Below are positions 34,687 to 42,375 of a DNA stretch of 64,000 bases, piece by piece. The number at the start of each line of letters is the position of its first letter. The first letter of the stretch is position 1. The position numbers and the translations under genes were made by a program. The notes beneath the pieces are model-generated. The model made no database searches and was not told where the DNA came from. It saw only the letters and a program-made list of their open reading frames with translations. The DNA is from Firmicutes bacterium ADurb.Bin193 (GTDB lineage: Bacteria > Bacillota > Clostridia > Monoglobales > Firm-18), in the NCBI GenBank assembly GCA_002070105.1, contig MWCQ01000011.1:1-64000 (forward strand). The letters are read 5' to 3'.

Positions 34687-35493
34687 ATGTATAAAGAGAT
34701 TTCAAGCGTTTCCAATCAAACGTATAAAAAAATAAAAGCCCTGCAGACAAAAAAAGGCCGCGCGCAGTTTTCAGCGTTTGCGGCGGAGGGCATAAAATCG
34801 GTATGCGATGCGTTGGCGGCAAAGGCCCCGGTTTTATGCATCGCGGTCAGTGAGGCTTTTCGTGCTTGCAACCCGCAGCTTATGGCATATTTTTCGCAGC
34901 AGGTATCCGGCATTTATGTTGTCAGCGACAAAATTTTTGGCGGGCTGTGTGACGCACAGGCGCCACAGGGTGTACTGTGTACGGTGGCCATCGGCCCTGT
35001 GGGAGCGCCTGCGGATATCATAGATAAAAGACGCGGGCTTTGGGTATACTGCGACCGGATTTCCGATCCGGGCAATGCGGGAACCGTGGTGCGGACGGCG
35101 GATGCCGCGGGAGCCGGCGGCGTTATTTTTTCGCAGGGCTGTGCCGACATATACAGCCCTAAGGCTGTCCGCTCGGCTATGGGCTCGCTGTGCCATATCC
35201 CTGTCCTGACCGAGTGTGGGGCCGAGGTCTTGGCGGCGTTTGGCGAAAAAGGCTTTCGCGTGGCCGCAGGCGCTTTGTCGGATCAAGCGTCCGACTACCG
35301 CAAGGCGGATCTGCGGGGGGACATGGTCATTGTTATAGGCAGCGAGGCAAACGGCGTTTCGGATGAGGTTATGGGCCGGTGTGACTGCGCGGTGAAGATA
35401 CCCATTTTGGGAAGCGCAGAGTCGCTTAACGCATCCGTGGCGGCGGGGATACTCATTTATGAATGGGTGCGCAACCAAACGGCACCGCATTGA
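34687..35493 (+). CDS. SpoU/TrmH-family RNA 2'-O-methyltransferase
   Basis: The 268-residue protein starts at ATG 34687. The frame is open for another 52 codons upstream, but those residues are unlike the family, and the N-terminus here (NQTYKKIKALQTKKGR) is the usual one for SpoU rRNA methyltransferases. An N-terminal L30e-like substrate-binding domain is followed by the knotted SPOUT domain: motif 1 DRISDPGNAGTVVRTADAAG, motif 2 VIGSEANGVSDEV, motif 3 IPILGSAESLNASVAAGILI. It methylates a ribose in rRNA or tRNA; the exact target cannot be read. Confidence 0.9.
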   Translation: MYKEISSVSNQTYKKIKALQTKKGRAQFSAFAAEGIKSVCDALAAKAPVLCIAVSEAFRACNPQLMAYFSQQVSGIYVVSDKIFGGLCDAQAPQGVLCTVAIGPVGAPADIIDKRRGLWVYCDRISDPGNAGTVVRTADAAGAGGVIFSQGCADIYSPKAVRSAMGSLCHIPVLTECGAEVLAAFGEKGFRVAAGALSDQASDYRKADLRGDMVIVIGSEANGVSDEVMGRCDCAVKIPILGSAESLNASVAAGILIYEWVRNQTAPH

Positions 35494-35520
35494 ACGGCAA
35501 ACATCAGGCAATTACTATCT

Positions 35521-35542
35521 CCGGCTTACAGCCGGTTTTTTT
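35521..35542 (+). terminator. Rho-independent terminator
   Basis: CCGGCT and AGCCGG pair around a TAC loop, followed by seven T. It ends the methyltransferase transcript. The 180 bases after it resemble clostridial intergenic boilerplate and hold no supported gene. Confidence 0.82.
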
Positions 35543-35723
35543 GCGCAAAAAAACCAAACCGTCTTTTTGCGGTTTGGCTCAGGCTGCGAAAAGATAAAGT
35601 TTTGGTCCACCTTTTGAAAAAGGCGGCACGGTTGTGGGCAGCGCCCCAAGGTTTAAAAAAGCTGCTGCAGCAACGCAGGAAAGGGAGCAAAAACCTTATC
35701 GCCATTTTAGCGGGAGAACAGTG

Positions 35724-36722
35724 TCAGGCACTGCCCGCCATCTTCTGCATTCTGATGTCACAGCCCAAAAATTTGAGGATGACAAAATGCTCAAGCATGC
35801 GCGAATGCAGGCGTTCGGAATACAGGCCGGCAAGCTCGCCTATAGACAGGTTGGTGCTTATGATCATCTTTTTTTTGTCCAGCAGGCGGCTGTTTAAAAG
35901 CTCAAACAAAAAGGAGACGCTGTAGGCGCTTACGGCTTCTGTGCCCAGATCGTCGATGATAAGCAGATCACAGCTGTGCAGGCTGCCAAGATAAGGCCTT
36001 GCCGCCTCCGGGCTTATGCGGCCGAAGGAATAGTCCAGATACAGTGAAAACAGTCTGGCGGCGCTTTCATAGACGACAGTGTGTCCGCATTTTATCAGTT
36101 CCGCTGCGATCGCGCTTGATAAAAACGTTTTTCCAAGTCCTGCGCCTCCGGTAAACAAAAGGCTTTGGCCGCAAGCGTCGAAGTCATCTACAAAGCTTTT
36201 GCAGATGGCATAAATATTTTTTATCCGCTCAAGAGGACAGACCCCTTCATTTTCATCTGCCCCCGCGCTGTAGAAGGAAAAATCAAAGCTTTCAAAGGTC
36301 TGGCCGGAAAGCAGGGAGCCGAGCCCGGAGGTGCGCGCATACGCATCGGCAAGCAGCTTTTCCAAGCACGCGCATCTTTTGTTTTCTATATATCCTGTAT
36401 CGCTGCAAAGCGGGCAGGCAAACCGCATGTCGGTATAGTCCGCAGGCAAATCGCATTTGGTCAGCGCTTCGGCCCGCAAGCCGGTCAGCGTTTTTATCTG
36501 CTCCGCCAGCTGTTCCACTACCTTTTTTTGATCGCCGGGCTGCGAAAGAATGATACGCGAAGCGGCAATGCCCGCACGGCTCAGCTCCTCGTCGATCTGC
36601 GCCAGCCCCGGGCAGGCGGCGTAGGCCTCCTTGAGGCGCTGCGCCCGGCGATAGTGCGCTTGCTGGCGCAGCTGCTCAAGCCGGGCGGCTGCCTTGTCAA
36701 AAATCTCACGTTGATAGGCCAT
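35724..36722 (-). CDS. dnaC: DnaC-like helicase loader
   Basis: The 332-residue AAA+ protein has a helical N-terminus, a zinc-finger-like CPLCSDTGYIENKRCAC at about residue 103, Walker A (FTGGAGLGKTFLS) and Walker B (CDLLIIDDLG). Sensor 1 is IISTN, and an arginine finger region (SERLHSRML) follows. This is the DnaC/DnaI loader plan of Clostridia. ATG 36722 lies one base after the stop of the DnaD-like gene, behind AAAGGATC, so the two are coupled. It loads the replicative helicase at the origin or at restarted forks. Confidence 0.88.
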   Translation of the reverse strand: MAYQREIFDKAAARLEQLRQQAHYRRAQRLKEAYAACPGLAQIDEELSRAGIAASRIILSQPGDQKKVVEQLAEQIKTLTGLRAEALTKCDLPADYTDMRFACPLCSDTGYIENKRCACLEKLLADAYARTSGLGSLLSGQTFESFDFSFYSAGADENEGVCPLERIKNIYAICKSFVDDFDACGQSLLFTGGAGLGKTFLSSAIAAELIKCGHTVVYESAARLFSLYLDYSFGRISPEAARPYLGSLHSCDLLIIDDLGTEAVSAYSVSFLFELLNSRLLDKKKMIISTNLSIGELAGLYSERLHSRMLEHFVILKFLGCDIRMQKMAGSA

Positions 36723-36723
36723 G

Positions 36724-37749
36724 TTACTGATCCTTTCTCAGCATATTTTTCATTTTCTGCTCCGCCATCTGTTCTATCTTGCGGTAGTCGTATCTGCCAG
36801 AGTGGTAGATTTCGGGCTTGCCTTTGCCCGGCGCGGCGGGCACTTTTTTGGCGCCGCTAAAGCTTTTGATGGTCTGTGCGGCGGCCTCGGGCGTTTTGAC
36901 GCCGTCCTTGTGCCACCCTTCCAATACCTTGTTCATGTAGGCGAACGAGAGCTTGCCGGTCTGGCGCACACAGTAGTCAAAGGCAAAGGCCACCAGATCG
37001 GGGGAGGCTTTAAGCACATCATACCAAAAGTCGATACTGCGCTGTTCGGAGGGCGTGAAGCTGCGCCCCTCTATTCCTAAAACCCGTTTGATCTGATAGG
37101 CGTATTTGGTGCGCTTGTTCTGCATCTTTATAAAGGCGTCGGCCGCGCCCGGCGAGTCGATCCCCATCTGGTGCCACGAGATGGCGACCTTTTCAATGTA
37201 GCGCATGTCCTTTTTGCCCATATCCGCACAGTATTCCAAAAGCATGAGTATGACTTCGGGCGACAGGCCGAGCCAGTCATAGAAGCTGTAGAGGGTAGAG
37301 ATCGCACTGCTTGACAGCATACGCCCCAGGATGCTCTGCGCCAGCGAAAACATCTGTGAGAGCGCCGCGTTTTTTTCTATGTAAAACGAGATTTCAGCAG
37401 GGGGGTAGGACGGCGGGGTATCGGACTGCAGGAGCGGCGACCGTTTCGGCGCCTGCGGCTGTTCTTTGTCCGGCGCAGCGCCAAAGCTTGCCCCGCCGTC
37501 GGGCGTGACATGCAGAAGCCCCCGCTGTGACCAGTATGCAAGCGCGGCATCCACCTCGCTGCGCTTTGCGCAAAGCTCGCCTGCCACACTCTCGGCGGAT
37601 ACAGCGCCATGGTTTGCCGCGGCCAAAGCCAGCGCGCACAGATAAATCCTGATAAATTCTGCGTTGGTTTCACCGTAAAGGCTGCCGGCAATACTTTTTG
37701 GCAGTAGCAGATATTCGGTATCGTCAAGTGTGATCTTGAGCTTTGGCAT
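36724..37749 (-). CDS. DnaD/DnaB-domain replication initiation protein
   Basis: The 341-residue protein starts at ATG 37749 behind AGGAG. It has an N-terminal winged-helix segment (residues 1-90) and two DnaD-like helical repeats. The first (LGLSPEVILMLLEYCADMGK, then YIEKVAISWHQMGI) and the second (ASPDLVAFAFDYCVRQ, then YMNKVLEGWHKDGVKTPEAA) both carry the YxxxVxxxW pattern. It probably remodels origin DNA and recruits the helicase with the adjacent loader. Confidence 0.85.
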   Translation of the reverse strand: MPKLKITLDDTEYLLLPKSIAGSLYGETNAEFIRIYLCALALAAANHGAVSAESVAGELCAKRSEVDAALAYWSQRGLLHVTPDGGASFGAAPDKEQPQAPKRSPLLQSDTPPSYPPAEISFYIEKNAALSQMFSLAQSILGRMLSSSAISTLYSFYDWLGLSPEVILMLLEYCADMGKKDMRYIEKVAISWHQMGIDSPGAADAFIKMQNKRTKYAYQIKRVLGIEGRSFTPSEQRSIDFWYDVLKASPDLVAFAFDYCVRQTGKLSFAYMNKVLEGWHKDGVKTPEAAAQTIKSFSGAKKVPAAPGKGKPEIYHSGRYDYRKIEQMAEQKMKNMLRKDQ

Positions 37750-38019
37750 CTAAAACCGCTCCTCTTTTCTACGGGCATGAAAATACTGTATCAACAGCGC
37801 AAGCGGCAAATGGGCTCCGCTCACACCGATACAATAAATGCATAAAATAAAGCCGGAAGGCTTTATGCCTTGATTGCATTTATTATATCACACAGGTGTG
37901 GTCTTTTTAACAATAAAAATATAAATTTTTTATTTGATTTTTTGAATGTAGTGTGTTATAATGTTTTCCGTTGCAAAACACATGGCTACCGGCCTGTGTT
38001 TTTGTTCGCGGTAAGATAT
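37750..38019. other. Intergenic region between the dnaD-like gene and tRNA-Arg
   Basis: AT-rich sequence with the promoter regions of both neighbours: TTGATT...TATAAT-like elements at about 37933-37962 face the tRNA. No gene seen. Confidence 0.4.
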
Positions 38020-38096
38020 GTGCCTGTAGCTCAGCTGGATAGAGTGTTTGGCTACGAACCAAAAGGTCGGGGGTTCGAATCCCTCCAGGCACGCCA
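38020..38096 (+). tRNA. tRNA-Arg (ACG)
   Basis: GTGCCTG (38020-38026) pairs with CAGGCAC (38086-38092). The D-arm is GCTCAGCTGGATAGAGT, the anticodon loop CTACGAA gives ACG, and the T-arm is GGGGGTTCGAATCCCTC. CCA is encoded at 38094-38096. All four arms fold. Confidence 0.97.
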
Positions 38097-38133
38097 AAAC
38101 AAAAAGAGACCCCGCAGGGGTTTCTTTTTGTTT
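38097..38133 (+). terminator. Terminator of tRNA-Arg
   Basis: AAAACAAAAAGAGACCCC and GGGGTTTCTTTTTGTTTT pair around GCA, a long perfect-looking stem that ends in a T-rich strand. Confidence 0.85.
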
Positions 38134-38319
38134 TGGGGCTTGATATAGGAAGGGATTTGAAGGGAGCCCCCCGCTGCCGGTGGCAGGGGGAGGAGGGCGA
38201 CCCGGCCCAAAGGGGAACCTTTTCAGGCACATAAGGGCAAACTTTACTTCATATTAGCGAAGCGAATACTTCATTACGAAGTAACTTCATTTCACACAAA
38301 GTACGATACTTGATAAAAT

Positions 38320-38348
38320 TTGACAAAATACAATGATTGTGCTATATT
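38320..38348 (+). promoter_or_regulatory. Sigma-A promoter of the small gene at 38407
   Basis: TTGACA (38320-38325), 17 bases, TATATT (38343-38348). The remainder of the 38134-38406 stretch shows only a short imperfect hairpin around TACTTCATTACGAAGTA. Confidence 0.7.
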
Positions 38349-38406
38349 GCAAATGGCGATTATTAAGTGTGGATATAATAAATAATTTATAAGGGGAGGT
38401 TTTTTT

Positions 38407-38586
38407 ATGCCGGACTACAAAGCGATGTATTACCATTTAGCGGGGCAAATGTCAATTGCCATTGAAGTATTAGAGGGGCTTGTTGCCATTACGGAAAGAC
38501 TCAAAAAGGCGCAGCAGACTACGGAGAGTATGTTCATTAACTGCGACGAAGACGATTCAGCCGGCAATCCCAAAGAAACGGTATAG
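38407..38586 (+). CDS. Small helical protein conserved in Clostridia
   Basis: The 59-codon gene starts at ATG 38407 behind AAGGGGAGG. It encodes a helical protein beginning MPDYKAMYYHLAGQMSIAIE and ending in an acidic tail (NCDEDDSAGNP). Small proteins with the MPDYKxLYYHL start are frequent in Clostridia, from memory, with unknown function. Its own promoter and ribosome binding site make it a likely real gene. Confidence 0.7.
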   Translation: MPDYKAMYYHLAGQMSIAIEVLEGLVAITERLKKAQQTTESMFINCDEDDSAGNPKETV

Positions 38587-38726
38587 TACCATTTGTTTTT
38601 TTGTTTTCTACTAAAAAAATCTTGTATCTTTTGTACAATATAAAATTACTGTAGAAGTAATATTACCCGTAATCCATTTATAAAAATCACTTTTACTGTT
38701 AATGTATTACCATAGGAGTGATCATA

Positions 38727-38936
38727 ATGGTAAGATTAAAGCTTTCGGAGCTGTTGGGTAAACATAAAATGAATCAGAAGACCTTGTCTCAAATAACAGG
38801 CATTCGTCCGGCTACAATATCAAAAATGTATTATGAGGAAATTAAAAGGATTGAAATGAATCAAATAAATCATTTATGCAAGGCGTTTGATTGCCAAATA
38901 AGCGACTTGTTTGAGTATATTCCGGACGAGCATTAA
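38727..38936 (+). CDS. XRE-type HTH regulator (HTH_26-like)
   Basis: The 69-residue protein is essentially one helix-turn-helix: KLSELLGKHKMNQKTLSQIT, GIRPATISKMYYEEIKRIEM, then LCKAFDCQISDLFEYIPDE. This is the compact Cro/C1 family common as small autonomous regulators in Firmicutes. ATG 38727 follows TAGGAGTG. The targets are unknown. Confidence 0.82.
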   Translation: MVRLKLSELLGKHKMNQKTLSQITGIRPATISKMYYEEIKRIEMNQINHLCKAFDCQISDLFEYIPDEH

Positions 38937-39065
38937 AGAATCCGTAAGTGGTGAGGGTATCACTATACAACATAACTTCGTGTCTGTCCCGTCAGTGTCA
39001 GACACAATAATAAAGGCCCCGCCAAGGGCTTGTTTTGCGATAATTCCTTTAGAGGGAAAACCATA

Positions 39066-39110
39066 AAGAAAGGCCTGATATCTTTCGATATCAGGCCTTT
39101 CTTATTTTTA
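39066..39110. terminator. Long perfect hairpin, bidirectional terminator
   Basis: AAGAAAGGCCTGATATC (39066-39082) and its exact complement (39087-39103) form a 17-bp stem with a TTTC loop, followed by ATTTTTA. It sits 90 bases past the stop of the minus-strand gene at 39199. Confidence 0.82.
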
Positions 39111-39198
39111 TAAATTTGTGTGTCTTTAAAAAATATGCCATGCCTGAGAGCTGCAATGCCGCTGCATCTTCTGTTGTCAGAAATGGTACGGCCATATG

Positions 39199-40740
39199 CT
39201 ATCTTAAATAAAACATAATTTCCACCTGGTTTTCGCCCGTTCTTTTCATGACCCGGTAGCCCGATTCGGCTGCTGTTGCAACGCCCTGCGCGTTTGGCAT
39301 ACAGTACCCGCCGGGGACGCAGGTGCCGTCGTCCCGCACCAAGAGCTTGCCGAGCAGCCCCACGCAAACCCATTCGGGCCGCTTTGCCCGCGGGACGTAT
39401 TCCCTTTGCGGGTCCCACTCGGGATTTAGCATGGGCTGTGTCTCGGTGTGTGCGGGTATGATGATCTCGCCGTCCTCGCCGCGTTCTTCGGGAATTTCCA
39501 CCTCATGGCAGCGTATAACGCCCCATTCGTCGGTGAGATATTTGTCTTTCCAGCGAAGCGCGCCGGCATTTCCCACAATTCCGGAAGCGGCGGTGGACAC
39601 GCCTAAGATATAATCGTCCGATTCCGTGGCCTTTCTGATTTTTTCACCGCCGTCAAGGGTGACAAAATACCCGGGCTCGATGGGACTGCCCGAAGCGGTC
39701 TCAAACATTTCGGCATAATCGGCTCCGCCGGCGTTCCATGCTACGTCGATATAGGCGTTGCCGTCTTGCAGAATTTTAGCGGCAAGGCCGCGGTTGCTGT
39801 TGTCGGTACCGTTTGCCAGGAACCAGGAATAATTCGTGTCCGCGTCGCCGTAGTTTCCCATGATGTGTGCGCCGACATGCTGGTTCGTGTTCGTATAATG
39901 ACCCTCTGCATGGGAATAGTTGTCCGAAGCCTTGGAGTAGGCGCCTTCCGCATGGGAAGCGGTGCCTGAAGCCGTGGTTCGATAACCCTCCGCATGAGAA
40001 TAGGTGCCCGAAGACGTGGTATTGTTACCTTCTGCATGGGAAAAGAGTCCTGAAGCCGCAGTACCCCAGCCTTCCGCATGGGCAGAATTGCGCGAAGCTA
40101 TGGAGTAGGCGCCTTCCGCATGGGTAAAGCTGCTTGAAGACGTGGTTAGATAACCCTCCGCATGGGCCCCCCAATTTGAAGCTGTGGTACTGTCACCTTC
40201 CGCGTGGGAATAGCGCCCCGAAGCCGTGGTATTAATGCCCAGCGCCGTCGCGTATTGCCCCATGGTGTAGTCGTCTCTGGCGCCGATGCTCCTGACCGCG
40301 CCTGTATTGTTTCCGTCAACGAGGTTATCCAGTGTGTTTTGAGCATGCCTTGTCACAAGGAGCGAAGCCTTAACCGGCACGTCTCTGGAATAGGACACAG
40401 CCCGCCTGCTGCAATTGACCAGCGAGATTGAAGCAGGGGGAGTATCCACATCAAAAACCGCGAATCCCGAAACCTGGCCGATTTTTTGCGGCAAATTGCC
40501 TATGACAGGCTTTTCGGCGCCGCCGGACAGCGCGAATACCGCTTCATCCGCGCAGGAACAGCCCGTTGCCACCCACCAGTCAAACACATACCGGCCCGGC
40601 TGGCCAATGGTGATGACGCCCGTCTCGCTGTCATAGGCGATATCGCCGGACGAAAATACGGCCGATTCAAAAACCACATTGCCGCCCGGCGCGACACAGC
40701 CGGGCGACAGCCGCTCGATCTGTAAAGAAATATTCTCCAT
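39199..40740 (-). CDS. SHAEG-repeat fibre-like protein with Peptidase G2 autoprocessing domain
   Basis: The 513-residue protein starts at ATG 40740 behind GAGAGGTG. Residues 1-135 resemble a C1q/TNF-like or BclA C-terminal-like beta sandwich (YVFDWWVATGCSCADEAVFA). Residues about 165-290 hold nine or so YadA-head-type repeats of the form TTASGxxSHAEG. The C-terminal 190 residues match the intramolecular chaperone autoprocessing domain (Peptidase G2) of phage fibres: GADYAEMFETASGSPIEPGY, then DDYILGVST, then GLLGKLLVRDDGTCVPG. Such proteins trimerise and cut themselves. It may be a phage-derived fibre or a spore or cell surface fibre; no other tail gene is adjacent. Confidence 0.82.
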   Translation of the reverse strand: MENISLQIERLSPGCVAPGGNVVFESAVFSSGDIAYDSETGVITIGQPGRYVFDWWVATGCSCADEAVFALSGGAEKPVIGNLPQKIGQVSGFAVFDVDTPPASISLVNCSRRAVSYSRDVPVKASLLVTRHAQNTLDNLVDGNNTGAVRSIGARDDYTMGQYATALGINTTASGRYSHAEGDSTTASNWGAHAEGYLTTSSSSFTHAEGAYSIASRNSAHAEGWGTAASGLFSHAEGNNTTSSGTYSHAEGYRTTASGTASHAEGAYSKASDNYSHAEGHYTNTNQHVGAHIMGNYGDADTNYSWFLANGTDNSNRGLAAKILQDGNAYIDVAWNAGGADYAEMFETASGSPIEPGYFVTLDGGEKIRKATESDDYILGVSTAASGIVGNAGALRWKDKYLTDEWGVIRCHEVEIPEERGEDGEIIIPAHTETQPMLNPEWDPQREYVPRAKRPEWVCVGLLGKLLVRDDGTCVPGGYCMPNAQGVATAAESGYRVMKRTGENQVEIMFYLR

Positions 40741-41019
40741 AAAGACACCTCTCAAAAATTATAGTGAAATATGCCGCATGTCCGCCATCCTTGAGGATAT
40801 TGCAGCTGTGGCAAGGCGGAGGCAAATTGTGATAACAGGCATAGTATCACTTATAATAATATATGCTTTGGGAGGTGTGTCCGTGCTGTATCGGAATAAG
40901 GCGCGCATGCCGCGCATAATCTCATAGCCTGTAGCAGTCAATGAAAGCCTGAGATTAACCTCTCAAAATAATTGCCATATAATGTGGTATAAACAGAATT
41001 ATAGTGAAGGAGAATGTTA

Positions 41020-41568
41020 ATGTATAATAATCAATTTTGTCCCCCGATTTATCGAAATGCAACAACGCAAATTCCGATCTCACTGTCCAAATCCCTTCAG
41101 GGCAAATATTTCGCAGGGTTGAGCCGCGAAGAATTTGGCGCGGGCAAATATGCATGGGCCGGCCTTTTTAATCCCAGCTGTTCGGGAGTATTGCTTTTCG
41201 TAAACGTTTTTACGGTAGGTAATGTTACCGAAATTCCTTTTTCTTTTCAGGTTTGGCTGAATGCGACAGCTTCGGGAACAGGGAAGCTAACTGATATGCA
41301 AAGTTCCGTAAACACGGCAATACGGCCTGTTCCAAAACCGAAGGTCCAGTTTTTATATGCAGACAACGCCAGCGCGGAGCCCACGGGTGGAACGTTGATA
41401 TTCGGGCGGCGCTGTCCTGCTGAAACAACAATCGTATCCGAAGAGGACGGAAAATTCATTTGCCCGCCGGGAGGGAATTTCCTGATAAATTGTCTGCCCC
41501 CGGAAACAAGCGACGAAAAAATATTGGGCCGGATTGCATTTGGCTGGTGGGAAGAGTCTTGTAAATAG
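41020..41568 (+). CDS. DUF6143-like protein
   Basis: The 182-residue protein starts at ATG 41020 behind AAGGAG (41007-41012); ATG 41014 is too close to that site. Features are SLSKSLQGKYFAGLSREEFG, WAGLFNPSCSGVLLFVNVFT, a central PVPKPKVQFLYADNAS, FICPPGGNFLINC and the terminal IAFGWWEE. From memory these match DUF6143, a family of Clostridia often found near exosporium or spore-surface genes. It is divergent from the fibre-like gene at 39199, which could share a surface role. Biochemical function is unknown. Confidence 0.68.
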   Translation: MYNNQFCPPIYRNATTQIPISLSKSLQGKYFAGLSREEFGAGKYAWAGLFNPSCSGVLLFVNVFTVGNVTEIPFSFQVWLNATASGTGKLTDMQSSVNTAIRPVPKPKVQFLYADNASAEPTGGTLIFGRRCPAETTIVSEEDGKFICPPGGNFLINCLPPETSDEKILGRIAFGWWEESCK

Positions 41569-41632
41569 TGTCTGCTGCGGCGTGGCCACGGCGCTGTTTG
41601 ATGTCCTGCTGAATGAGGTCTTTGCAAATAGG

Positions 41633-41728
41633 GAATTACGCTATTTTGGCGTAATTCCTGAGTTTTAAAAAAGTTTACTTTGAAAAGGTGAGCGCAGCGA
41701 ACATTTGTTGCCGAAGGCAACTTTTTTA
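41633..41728 (+). terminator. Tandem terminator hairpins
   Basis: GAATTACGC/GCGTAATTC (41633-41657) and GTTGCC/GGCAAC followed by TTTTTT (41707-41727). The second is a standard rho-independent terminator for the DUF6143-like gene. Confidence 0.75.
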
Positions 41729-41866
41729 TAAAATAATTTAGAAGGTATTTGGCTACTTTGTCAATTGAAATTGATTAAAAACTGTGATATAAGTAAAATA
41801 TATGTGCATATTATCATTCCGATTTGATTCGTTAATGGCTAACAGTTATTGTGGGGAGAGCAAGGT

Positions 41867-42220
41867 ATGGATGGCGAAAAAACTGTCAGGCTTATTTCTA
41901 ACGCGATATATGCCATTGGTTCAGCTGTCGTTTTAGCTTTAAGTATCATCAGTCTCTTGGGCGCAAACGAAGCTGTCTTTCCCATGGCCATGATTCCCTT
42001 CACTTATAAAGAGCTGGCGTTCATATGGCTTGCTTTTGGAACTGTCCCGATGCTTTTGGCCTGCATGGCGGTCTATAAGTTTAATGATTTAAAAAACAGC
42101 CCGCACAAAAAGCGATATTTTATTTTCACATTCCTGCCGGGATTTATTTGCTCCGCTTGCGCACTGTTTGTGATTGGCGTGATCATCGCCGGATATATCA
42201 ATTCTTTTATATTTAATTGA
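41867..42220 (+). CDS. Small membrane protein, three transmembrane segments
   Basis: The 117-residue protein starts at ATG 41867 behind GGGGAGAGC. Hydrophobic segments are ISNAIYAIGSAVVLALSIIS, LAFIWLAFGTVPMLLACMAV and FLPGFICSACALFVIGVIIA. There are no recognisable motifs. It precedes the PEP-synthase-like gene by 155 bases, so a shared role is possible but unproven. Confidence 0.6.
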   Translation: MDGEKTVRLISNAIYAIGSAVVLALSIISLLGANEAVFPMAMIPFTYKELAFIWLAFGTVPMLLACMAVYKFNDLKNSPHKKRYFIFTFLPGFICSACALFVIGVIIAGYINSFIFN

Positions 42221-42375
42221 GGCCGATATTGTCTGCCGCAACAATGAGCGGATTTGTTAAGGGTTGATAAGCAAATAAAAACAGGGATAGAATAAAAGCA
42301 GGAGAAAGACCGCCCGGACATATCCGTTACAGTCTTGCTTTTGGCAATAAAACAAAAAAGTGGGGAGAGATCTAT

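Noticed and set aside
35602..35925. Frames downstream of the SpoU methyltransferase
   Set aside because: They lie over intergenic boilerplate and the antisense of the dnaC-like gene.
39740..40200. Regular repeats considered as a CRISPR array
   Set aside because: The repeats encode the SHAEG motif in frame within one protein and have no spacers of unrelated sequence.
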